Below are positions 23,272-30,227 of a stretch of DNA of 33,968 bases, piece after piece. The stretch comes from a virus. A model generated the notes under the pieces. The model was not told the origin of the DNA. It searched no databases and saw only the letters and a list, made by a program, of their open reading frames with translations. Both the position numbers and the translations under genes were made by a program. The stretch covers positions 1 to 33,968 of the IMG/VR virus record IMGVR_UViG_3300022693_001297, one strand, 5' to 3'. Each line of letters opens with the position of its first letter. Position 1 is the first letter of the stretch.

Positions 23272-23820
23272 ATGAAAAAGATTGCCCAGGTTTTATTGTT
23301 GAGTATTTTATTGGTATCTTGTGCATCTGTGGGTATCCAAATGGGTCCTTCCTACAAAGATTGGGACACAGGAGAAAAAACCCGGGATTTTAAATTGTCC
23401 TTTGTTAATAACCATGCTTTTGCACCCAGTACGACTAATACCTTGATGAAAAAATGCAAGAATGGTGAAGAGTCGACAGGTATGAGCGAGGAAGAAATTT
23501 TAGCAGTAAGCTTTTGCAGACCTATGGATGAGGGTAGGCATGATGTAGGGGCTGGCATTCTCCCAGGATTTGGTAGTGCTGTAATTGAATCATCGGCAAT
23601 TGTAGGAGCCGCCTATTTTATTGGGAAAGGTATAGGTAAATCTGGGGATCGAATAACAAATACTCGCACAGATAATAGCCAGGTGCAGGCATGGTCTGAT
23701 GCCGAGGCGGATTCTGAGGCTGACGCTAGTTCAGAGTCTGATATAAATTTCCATCCTCATACTGACAATAGTACCCACATTGATATTGAATCACACAATC
23801 GTCCGCCAACGTTTAACTAA
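23272..23820 (+). CDS. Lipoprotein with glycine-zipper segment in the head operon
   Basis: 182 residues with a strong Shine-Dalgarno (aaggaggt). The signal peptide MKKIAQVLLLSILLVSC ends in a lipobox (LVSC, Cys17), so it is lipid-anchored at the envelope. A Gly-rich hydrophobic stretch (GAGILPGFGSAVIESSAIVG) resembles glycine-zipper membrane segments. The C-terminal ~50 residues are Asp/Ser/Ala/His-rich and probably disordered. Membrane lipoproteins are not structural capsid parts; known phage lipoproteins act in superinfection exclusion (T5 Llp) or as outer spanins. Its presence between scaffold and capsid suggests a late-expressed moron. No spanin partner was seen. Confidence 0.65.
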   Translation: MKKIAQVLLLSILLVSCASVGIQMGPSYKDWDTGEKTRDFKLSFVNNHAFAPSTTNTLMKKCKNGEESTGMSEEEILAVSFCRPMDEGRHDVGAGILPGFGSAVIESSAIVGAAYFIGKGIGKSGDRITNTRTDNSQVQAWSDAEADSEADASSESDINFHPHTDNSTHIDIESHNRPPTFN

Positions 23821-23834
23821 AGGATAAAATAATT

Positions 23835-23924
23835 ATGGCTAAACATCCGGCACAAACGTCCCATAATGTAAAACCAAGGAAAGTTAAAAAACCTAAAATG
23901 ATTAAGAAGCCCAGGAGAAAATAA
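23835..23924 (+). CDS. 29-residue highly basic peptide
   Basis: ATG 23835 with aaagga upstream. The sequence is MAKHPAQTSHNVKPRKVKKP followed by KMIKKPRRK, about 40 percent Lys/Arg. It ends 2 bases before the next gene. It could be a nucleic-acid-binding peptide packaged in the head or a chance ORF; the good ribosome site favours expression. Confidence 0.45.
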   Translation: MAKHPAQTSHNVKPRKVKKPKMIKKPRRK

Positions 23925-23926
23925 TC

Positions 23927-24250
23927 ATGGCATTAAATCCTATTGTAATATTTGGACCCGCAACGGCGCAAGGTGTATCCGAAACCCTTGAACTTGTCGG
24001 GGCTGATGTTCCCGCGACTATTATGGCTGATGGTCTGACCGACACAGCCAATGATGTTATCAATATTTTAAGAGTGGCAGATGGAAACCCACCGGGGAAA
24101 GCTGTTTTTCAGGAGGGATCGGCGGCTACATTAACTTTTGACAATAATACAATAACTATCAATAGCCCCATGACTATACAAGTTTCCGTTACCGACAATG
24201 ATTTAGCGGCCCTAACTACAGTGACCATTGCTAAACAGGGATTCGCATGA
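23927..24250 (+). CDS. Small beta-rich head/decoration candidate
   Basis: 107 residues of probable beta structure, with a hydrophobic and Thr/Asp-rich pattern (SAATLTFDNNTITINSPMTI, then QVSVTDNDLAALTTVTIA). It overlaps the next start by ATGA. No family recognised. Ig-like or decoration-like proteins often occupy this place, between scaffold and capsid genes, but the fold is inferred. Confidence 0.55.
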   Translation: MALNPIVIFGPATAQGVSETLELVGADVPATIMADGLTDTANDVINILRVADGNPPGKAVFQEGSAATLTFDNNTITINSPMTIQVSVTDNDLAALTTVTIAKQGFA

Positions 24251-24993
24251 TACCTGCTTTTTCAAAACCATTTACGGCGCCCCTTGTAAAACCTTTCGGC
24301 CCACCGGTTGCGGAATTTTCTCCTTTGGATATTCCCAACCTTCTGGCTTGGTATGATGCAACCGACCCAGCGTCTATTACTGAGACGTCTGGTGATGTAA
24401 GTAACTGGGCTGATAAATCCGGAAATGGTCTTGATGTTGCCGAAACTATAAACCCTCCAAAAACAGGGACTGCAACTATTAATGGATTAAATGCGATTGA
24501 ATTTAATGGAGGTGGCGATACCCTCACCAGGTCTGCTTATCCCCTTACAGTCGATCTTACTTTAGCTTGTGTGTTTAACGTTTTCGCACCCGTGATCAAT
24601 GCCAGCGAGTCTCTTATATCTTTTGACGCTACCAATGATTTCCAGATTGATGCGGGGGTTATAGGGGGATTTTTTGCGAGATTAAACGAGGCTAATTTAA
24701 CGACGGCTAACCTTCAAGCTTCGCCTGGCGTGTCAGGAGATGTTCTTATCTTGTACCGTTTTTCATCCTCAGAGCCTTCAATAGAATTATATGTAAATAA
24801 TGTTTTGAATGATTCGACCAATAATTATGCTGGGAATATAGACTCTAGCCAGGAATTTAGAATAGCGGCCAATCGACTTTCCTCTGTATTTTTAAGCGTT
24901 AGAATTGGGGAGCTTGTTTTTTATGGCCGGGATATAACAACTGATGAAAGAAATGAACTTTCTAACGGTTTGATTTCAAAATGGGGGATTTAA
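24247..24993 (+). CDS. LamG/concanavalin-like surface protein
   Basis: 248 residues. IPNLLAWYDATDPASITETS, WADKSGNGLDVAE and LNGLNAIEFNGGGD (all before residue ~100) are the recurrent signature of Laminin-G-like/concanavalin jelly-roll domains found in bacterial and phage surface proteins. Later strands (PSIELYVNNVLND, IGELVFYGRDIT) complete the fold. Such domains bind carbohydrate or decorate virions. In this context it is most likely a capsid-exposed adhesion or decoration protein. The Pro-rich N-terminus (first ~25 residues) may anchor it. Confidence 0.6.
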   Translation: MIPAFSKPFTAPLVKPFGPPVAEFSPLDIPNLLAWYDATDPASITETSGDVSNWADKSGNGLDVAETINPPKTGTATINGLNAIEFNGGGDTLTRSAYPLTVDLTLACVFNVFAPVINASESLISFDATNDFQIDAGVIGGFFARLNEANLTTANLQASPGVSGDVLILYRFSSSEPSIELYVNNVLNDSTNNYAGNIDSSQEFRIAANRLSSVFLSVRIGELVFYGRDITTDERNELSNGLISKWGI

Positions 24994-24996
24994 GCA

Positions 24997-26904
24997 ATGG
25001 CATTTAATGGCGATAACATGACGCCGGTAGGAGGTAACGCCAGGTCTGGCGATAATGCTCAAGGCAAAAATTCTCCGATGGCCTGGGCGTATCTGAGTAC
25101 AGTGGATAGCTTGTCTGATATTCAGGCAACCGGATATTTCGATACTTTCAATTCCTACCTTCAAGTTGGCCAGTTCATTTATGTATCTGCTACTGATGCC
25201 GTGTTTTTTGTATTTATTGCCAGCGTTGATACAACTTTAAAGCAGGTTGTCTTAGACCCTGTTCCGCTAGTTCCGATCAAAATTCCTAAAAATGTAGAAG
25301 GCGTTTTGATTCCCGCTGATTTCGGCGAGCCCGATGCCGGAGTAGTAACACTAGCTACTAATAAACTTTTCACTATATTTGATAACGTATCCATGACTGA
25401 CAGGATCGTTCTTCCTGCCGGATTTCCCATTTCAAATATAAACGGAACTAATCTTGGAATTAATAACCTGATGTATGAGGGAGACGATACATTTATTACT
25501 GGTATAGGCATAAGAGCCTTTCTTACAGATCGTCTAGGTTATATATACACAGGAGTAGGAAATGCGACTTGCTTTGATTTAGATGCTGAGGCGTTTATTG
25601 ACAGTTCGGCGCTCTCTTTTGATGCCGGATTTCTTCTTGACTGGCCTGACATAGGAACATTCAAGAATTTTAATTTATTGGATATAGAAACTATAAGTAT
25701 CACAGGTTGCGGACCTGTAACATTTGAAAATATTTTTCGGTTGAATTTAACAGACTTCTTTATTAAACCCACACCTGCACAGACGGGACTGACTCTAATT
25801 AATATTACTGGAGATAATGACGTTTTTGGAAGTTTTGTATCCAGTAAAGTGGTAATTAATTCCGGGCAATCTGTTATTTTCGTTGATCCCAATATAGGGG
25901 TTAATTCCATGGTCACCCTGGGGAATATAAATATAGATAATCAAGGTGGCGAATTTTTTAAAACGGGAGTTACGGGGGATATAAATCTTTGGGCAGATAA
26001 CCCGCAAAGTGGGAACGTTAATTTAATTGAGGATAATGGGGACGGTCAAATTCTAGTAACGCTCACTGCTCCTCACAATCTTTTCCCATTTATGGAGGTT
26101 ACTTTAAATGTTGGGGTTACAAATTATGATGTTCCGGTAAACATAACAAGTACTGGACCGGGGGCGAGTCAATTTGTTTTGCCCATAGCTTTTGAGGGGG
26201 ATGCTTCCGGGACCTTTGATACTAATTCCGTTACTGTAACAACAACGGCACCCCATAATCAAGGTGATGGACAGACTCTTTTAATTGCGACCACGATATC
26301 TTATAACGGTGGCGCAAAAATATACAATGCTTCGGGGACTGCTTTCAGTTTAAATCGGGAATTTGTGGCGGCTGAAATAGTGGGAACCTTTAATACAGGG
26401 TCGCTCACACAAACCGATCCACGATTAATTGTTTCCGCTGTTCAAGGTGTCCCTGATAGCCAAACCAGATTTAATTTACTTACTCTGGGGAATACTGCTC
26501 TTACCACTTTTACGGTGAACGATCAATTTGAACCTGTCAATCTTGATCTGCCTGCGACTATATCGACAGAAGGGACAGAACTTTTTAATTTAGTTAATCC
26601 AACGGCTGGGATATTTGAATATATAGGAACTGAAGAGATAGTTCTTATATTTGGTGGTTCCTCCGTAATAGACTCGGTAACCAACTCAAGCAGAACGTAT
26701 ACATTTATTTTAGCTATTAATGGAGCTGTATCGACTACCAACCTTCCAATTTCTCTTACAATATCGAACAGTCCTGGAGCATTTAATTTTGCCGGATTAG
26801 TTTCATTGGTTCCGGGAGATACGGTGCAAATGTTTGTAAGTGTTAATGATGTTTCTAGTAGTGATTTGGAAATTACAGATTTTTCATTCTACGGAAAAGT
26901 ATAA
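24997..26904 (+). CDS. Large beta-rich protein with paralogous N-terminal module
   Basis: 635 residues. The N-terminus (MAFNGDNMTPVGGNARSG to about residue 75, with TGYFDTFNSYLQVGQFIYVS) is the module also found alone in four genes after the capsid gene. The middle (~100-330) is beta-helix-like, rich in Asn, Ile and Gly. Residues ~340-460 carry two related beta units (TLTAPHN and TTTAPHN). The C-terminus (~500-635) is jelly-roll-like. The protein probably attaches to the capsid through its N-terminal module and projects a binding domain. It was not recognised as a named family; an enzymatic tailspike activity is not evident. Confidence 0.55.
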   Translation: MAFNGDNMTPVGGNARSGDNAQGKNSPMAWAYLSTVDSLSDIQATGYFDTFNSYLQVGQFIYVSATDAVFFVFIASVDTTLKQVVLDPVPLVPIKIPKNVEGVLIPADFGEPDAGVVTLATNKLFTIFDNVSMTDRIVLPAGFPISNINGTNLGINNLMYEGDDTFITGIGIRAFLTDRLGYIYTGVGNATCFDLDAEAFIDSSALSFDAGFLLDWPDIGTFKNFNLLDIETISITGCGPVTFENIFRLNLTDFFIKPTPAQTGLTLINITGDNDVFGSFVSSKVVINSGQSVIFVDPNIGVNSMVTLGNINIDNQGGEFFKTGVTGDINLWADNPQSGNVNLIEDNGDGQILVTLTAPHNLFPFMEVTLNVGVTNYDVPVNITSTGPGASQFVLPIAFEGDASGTFDTNSVTVTTTAPHNQGDGQTLLIATTISYNGGAKIYNASGTAFSLNREFVAAEIVGTFNTGSLTQTDPRLIVSAVQGVPDSQTRFNLLTLGNTALTTFTVNDQFEPVNLDLPATISTEGTELFNLVNPTAGIFEYIGTEEIVLIFGGSSVIDSVTNSSRTYTFILAINGAVSTTNLPISLTISNSPGAFNFAGLVSLVPGDTVQMFVSVNDVSSSDLEITDFSFYGKV

Positions 26905-26938
26905 AATAGTTGCAAGGAAATAATAAGGTGGTATATTA

Positions 26939-26995
26939 ATGTGCAGATGGACTGAGGTTAGAAATACTCCTCACAATCCATTTTATTTAGATTAA
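26939..26995 (+). CDS. Possible 18-residue leader peptide before the capsid gene
   Basis: ATG 26939 after aaggtgg encodes MCRWTEVRNTPHNPFYLD. It lies in the 210-base leader of the capsid gene, upstream of several hairpins. It may be a translated leader peptide or chance. No further support. Confidence 0.2.
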   Translation: MCRWTEVRNTPHNPFYLD

Positions 26996-27010
26996 ATTTT
27001 TGTTGTTTAT

Positions 27011-27111
27011 CGACCCTCCTGGTCGGTGGCAATCCCTTCGGGGACCTACCTCAATACCATTTGGCAATCGGTTAAGTTTAAAGTTTCTTTAACCTTAATT
27101 TCGGAGTTGCC
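27011..27111 (+). promoter_or_regulatory. Structured 5' leader of the major capsid gene
   Basis: Hairpins in order: CGACC/GGTCG (27011-27025), TCCC-TTCG-GGGA with a UUCG tetraloop (27033-27044), and a long arm GGCAA/TTGCC (27063-27067 with 27107-27111) enclosing GGTTAA/TTAACC (27070-27075 with 27089-27094). The capsid Shine-Dalgarno GGAG (27103-27106) lies at the base of the last arm, so folding could control its access or stabilise the mRNA. Confidence 0.5.
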
Positions 27112-27114
27112 CAA

Positions 27115-27948
27115 ATGGCTCGCTCACTAACAAATAATGAAGTTGCAGAGTTTGACGCTCAAGTAAAACAGGCTTATCAGGGCTCAAGCATGATTCGTCC
27201 GTCAATCCGGGTAAAGACCGGCGTTGTCGGTGCTACTCACCAGTTCCCTAAATTCGGTAAAGGTCTGGCTACTCCCAGATTGCCACAGACCGATGTAATC
27301 CCGATGAACGTCCAGCAAACCAATGTAGTTGCCACGTTGGAAGATTGGAACGCTCCTGAATACACAGATATTTTCGATCAACAGAAGGTCAACTACTCCG
27401 AACGCGCAGAACTGGCCACTACGATAGCCGATGCAATTGGCAGACGGTCAGACCAACTTCTGATTGATGCAATGGACGCCGCTACTGGCTTGGCCGGTAC
27501 GATCCCCTCCGCGGTTCTGACCGTGGCTACCCTCCGGGAAGCATCCAAGTTCCTGAATGACCAAGCTGTGCCCTCATCCGATCGGCATATCATTTGGAGT
27601 CCTACGGCACAGGAACAGCTTTTGGGAACCACCGAGGCTACCAGTTCCGATTTTGCGGTGGTCAAAGCATTGGTAAACGGTGATATCAATTCTTTCATGG
27701 GCTTCAAGTTCATAATGATTGAAACCCGAGAAGAAGGCGGCTTACCTCTTTCCGGTAATGACCGGACCTGTTTTGCTTATCACGGCGGAATGCGCGGTTC
27801 TACTGGTTACGCTATCGGTATTGATTTCAGGACTACGGTTGATTGGATTGCTGAGAAAACTTCCTGGTTGTCTAATGGATTGTTTTCTGCCGGAGCCGTT
27901 GTTATTGACCCATTGGGTATTGTTAAATTTATCGTTGACGAAACCTAA
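27115..27948 (+). CDS. Major capsid protein
   Basis: 277 residues. FDAQVKQAYQGSSMIRPSIR, VVATLEDWNAPEYTDIFDQQ, IADAIGRRSDQLLIDAMD and HIIWSPTAQEQLLG are characteristic of HK97-fold major capsid proteins of the Phage_capsid_2 type found in many podoviruses. It forms the icosahedral shell on the scaffold. The 3' end has ordinary coding composition, and the gene has its own long structured leader, consistent with high expression. No N-terminal delta/protease domain is visible; the separate scaffold serves that role. Confidence 0.85.
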   Translation: MARSLTNNEVAEFDAQVKQAYQGSSMIRPSIRVKTGVVGATHQFPKFGKGLATPRLPQTDVIPMNVQQTNVVATLEDWNAPEYTDIFDQQKVNYSERAELATTIADAIGRRSDQLLIDAMDAATGLAGTIPSAVLTVATLREASKFLNDQAVPSSDRHIIWSPTAQEQLLGTTEATSSDFAVVKALVNGDINSFMGFKFIMIETREEGGLPLSGNDRTCFAYHGGMRGSTGYAIGIDFRTTVDWIAEKTSWLSNGLFSAGAVVIDPLGIVKFIVDET

Positions 27949-27966
27949 ACCATAAGGAGTGAAACA

Positions 27967-28269
27967 GTGGCTTTTATAGAAAATAATTTCAGTCCGATTG
28001 GTGGGTTTCACGGTGCCGATCTTTCCAGTAATGGGGATGGTGTCGCGGTGTATTCTTATATCACGGCCGATCCCTTATCTTTGGTTGATGATTCCGGGTA
28101 TTTCGACGAATTGGAGAATAAACTTTTCCAAGGCGATATAATTTTTGTCGGTTCCAGCCAATTGGACGATGATTCAACGGATAATGAATACACTATTCTT
28201 TATGTGGAGGATTCCCCGCCAGGGGACGCCGCTATAACTGTTAATTCTAAACGCATTCTTGCGACCTAG
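27967..28269 (+). CDS. Capsid-adjacent paralogue family protein A
   Basis: 100 residues from GTG 27967 with aaggag upstream. MAFIENNFSPIGG followed by YSYITADPLSLVDDSGYFDE and a GD-hIhV strand define a module shared with the 24997, 28278, 28623 and 29244 proteins. It is probably a virion surface or cement protein, judged from copy number and place beside the capsid gene. Family name unknown. Confidence 0.6.
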   Translation: MAFIENNFSPIGGFHGADLSSNGDGVAVYSYITADPLSLVDDSGYFDELENKLFQGDIIFVGSSQLDDDSTDNEYTILYVEDSPPGDAAITVNSKRILAT

Positions 28270-28277
28270 GAGGAATA

Positions 28278-28604
28278 ATGTCTTTTATACTAAAGAATTT
28301 ACAGCCGGTAGGTGGCTCGTCCCGGTCTGGCTCCCCTAGCCTTGATGGCGACGGGGTTGTGGTTCCGGTTCCCGGAGACAATGCTCAGGCGGCTTGGGTT
28401 TATGGTTCGTCTGATGATCTTGCAACTATAATTGCGGCTGGATATTTTGACGAGGTCCGCGACATAGTAAATCCGTTTGATAATATCTTGATTGCGAATG
28501 ATGGTTCAAATAAGGAATTATCATGGGCGGCTTTTGGGCTTGTTCCAAAATCTCCATCGGAAAATAATGTAACCATTTTAGCTAAAAAGATCGACGCATC
28601 TTAA
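28278..28604 (+). CDS. Capsid-adjacent paralogue family protein B
   Basis: 108 residues with a strong Shine-Dalgarno (aggagg). MSFILKNLQPVGGSSRSG, a Gly/Pro-rich insert, then YGSSDDLATIIAAGYFDEVR and a short beta end. It belongs to the same module family as its neighbours, with the insert after the VGG motif being specific to this copy. Role as for copy A. Confidence 0.6.
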   Translation: MSFILKNLQPVGGSSRSGSPSLDGDGVVVPVPGDNAQAAWVYGSSDDLATIIAAGYFDEVRDIVNPFDNILIANDGSNKELSWAAFGLVPKSPSENNVTILAKKIDAS

Positions 28605-28622
28605 AGAAAGGATAAAAATACT

Positions 28623-29225
28623 ATGGCTTTTATTTCAGAGAATTTTTCTCCTGTCGGCGGGAATGCGCGAGGGGGAAATATAACCCAAGGAAAAGGCGGA
28701 TCTGAGCAATCAGAGAATTCAATTCAGGTTTTTTCCTATAGTACAGAGGATTCGGAAAGCCAGGCTCAGGCGAATAATTATTTTAATGAGCTAAATGAAG
28801 CCGGCCCCGCTAGTTATATACGGCGTGGCGATTGGATTCAAATGGCCGCTAATGTGGATTCTGGTTCCCAGGAACATTCTATTCGGTTTGTTTTAGGTGA
28901 TAGGTCTTTCCCTTGTGGTAAAGGGGAATCGGTAAATGTGGGAGGGGCTAATTACGCTGATGGTGATTTAATCACAGTTATTTTTGTTGACGGGACCATT
29001 GATCAAAAACTGATTTTGGAAGTTAACGGTGTAGCCTCCGGGGTAGTAACCTCACTTAGACAAGTTGATCCTGGATTTTTCAGTGTTGCTCCTACCACTT
29101 TGACAGGATTGGCTACTACAAATGATGGGGCAGGGGATGATAATTTAACCGTAGACATAACTTTGGCTCTTGATTTTGTCGATGCGGATATAACTTTGTC
29201 GACGCTGAGCATTGTTCAAGTTTAA
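28623..29225 (+). CDS. Capsid-adjacent paralogue family protein C with C-terminal beta domain
   Basis: 200 residues. MAFISENFSPVGGNARGG and YSTEDSESQAQANNYFNELN give the shared module (to ~95). A second beta-rich domain follows (DGDLITVIFVDGTIDQKLIL; ADITLSTLSIVQV). The N-terminus is closest to the 24997 protein (both VGGNAR-GG/SG). The extra C-terminal domain makes it a likely exposed decoration protein. Confidence 0.6.
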   Translation: MAFISENFSPVGGNARGGNITQGKGGSEQSENSIQVFSYSTEDSESQAQANNYFNELNEAGPASYIRRGDWIQMAANVDSGSQEHSIRFVLGDRSFPCGKGESVNVGGANYADGDLITVIFVDGTIDQKLILEVNGVASGVVTSLRQVDPGFFSVAPTTLTGLATTNDGAGDDNLTVDITLALDFVDADITLSTLSIVQV

Positions 29226-29243
29226 TTAAAAGAAAGGATTTCT

Positions 29244-29600
29244 ATGTCTTTTGAAAGAGAAAATTTTAGTCCGGCTTTTATCAGCGGAACCAAAACGATT
29301 AGGCTTTTTGTTTATGCCCATGATAAGGATACTCTTAAGGATATGATGGCTCCGGGTTATTTCAATAGCCAGCGAATATTGCTTCAACGTAATTCCCTGA
29401 TTAAAGTAATTGCCAAAGATTGTATTGCGGAATTAGTTGTTGGCGCTCCGAATGGGGTCAATGTCGTTATTCGCCCTGAATATTTCCTGGCCAAAGTTTC
29501 TGAGGAATTTGCGGAAAGTGAATTGACGCCAGCGCAGAAACGAATGGCTAATGCCCGGGCATCGAAACAGAAAAAAGATGAACTAAAAAAAACGGGGTAA
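29244..29600 (+). CDS. Capsid-adjacent paralogue family protein D with basic tail
   Basis: 118 residues with aaagga upstream. MSFERENFSPAF, VYAHDKDTLKDMMAPGYFNS and a beta segment match the shared module in a shortened form. The C-terminal ~35 residues are a charged helix rich in Lys (KRMANARASKQKKDELKKTG), absent from the other copies. It ends 3 bases before the tail adaptor gene. Confidence 0.6.
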   Translation: MSFERENFSPAFISGTKTIRLFVYAHDKDTLKDMMAPGYFNSQRILLQRNSLIKVIAKDCIAELVVGAPNGVNVVIRPEYFLAKVSEEFAESELTPAQKRMANARASKQKKDELKKTG

Positions 29601-29603
29601 ATC

Positions 29604-30227
29604 ATGGCGTCCGATGTTCAAATATGTTCCGCGGCGCTCGTAAGGTTAGGGTCAGACTCGATCAGTTCTTTTGAGGAATTGTCTGTAGGTCCCTTGTGTG
29701 CCGAGATTTTCCCAGATGTTAAATTGAGGGTATTAACAGCCGCACCCTGGCGCGTTATTATCTTCAAATCGTTACAGCTGACTCAAACTCTGACAGAGCC
29801 CCCAACTCAATACGAATTTGAGTACCAGCTGCCCGCTGATATGCTCACCGGTTTGCCCAGGACCGTCTGGGATAGTTCCTTTAATTCCGGCAGAGGCACC
29901 CAATATACCGACTTTGATATTTTTGGACGGTTGCTCTTAACCAATTCCCCGCAAATCTTTGTTGATTACTCAGTTGATATCGACCCGGAATTACTTCCTC
30001 CTCATATCAACCAGCTTATGATCTACGCTATGATGGCGGAACTGGCTTTCCCGGTTACCGATCAACAAAGTGTGGTTGATGCGGCGCAAAAAATAGCCTG
30101 GGGAACGCCGGAACAAGCAGGAAAGGGCGGGTACTTCAAAGAGGCTCAACGCATAGACTCCCAGGGCCATCCCAGCCAGGCCATCAAAAACTATCCCCTT
30201 ACGGCGGTCCGTCACGGTGGTTTATAG
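29604..30227 (+). CDS. Tail tubular protein A-like adaptor
   Basis: 207 residues. MASDVQICSAALVRLGSDSI and the later YEFEYQLPADMLTGLPRTVW, with LMIYAMMAELAFPVTDQQSV, match T7 gp11-type adaptor (gatekeeper) proteins, which join portal and tail nozzle. Length is normal. The stop overlaps the GTG of the nozzle gene, as in related phages. Confidence 0.85.
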   Translation: MASDVQICSAALVRLGSDSISSFEELSVGPLCAEIFPDVKLRVLTAAPWRVIIFKSLQLTQTLTEPPTQYEFEYQLPADMLTGLPRTVWDSSFNSGRGTQYTDFDIFGRLLLTNSPQIFVDYSVDIDPELLPPHINQLMIYAMMAELAFPVTDQQSVVDAAQKIAWGTPEQAGKGGYFKEAQRIDSQGHPSQAIKNYPLTAVRHGGL

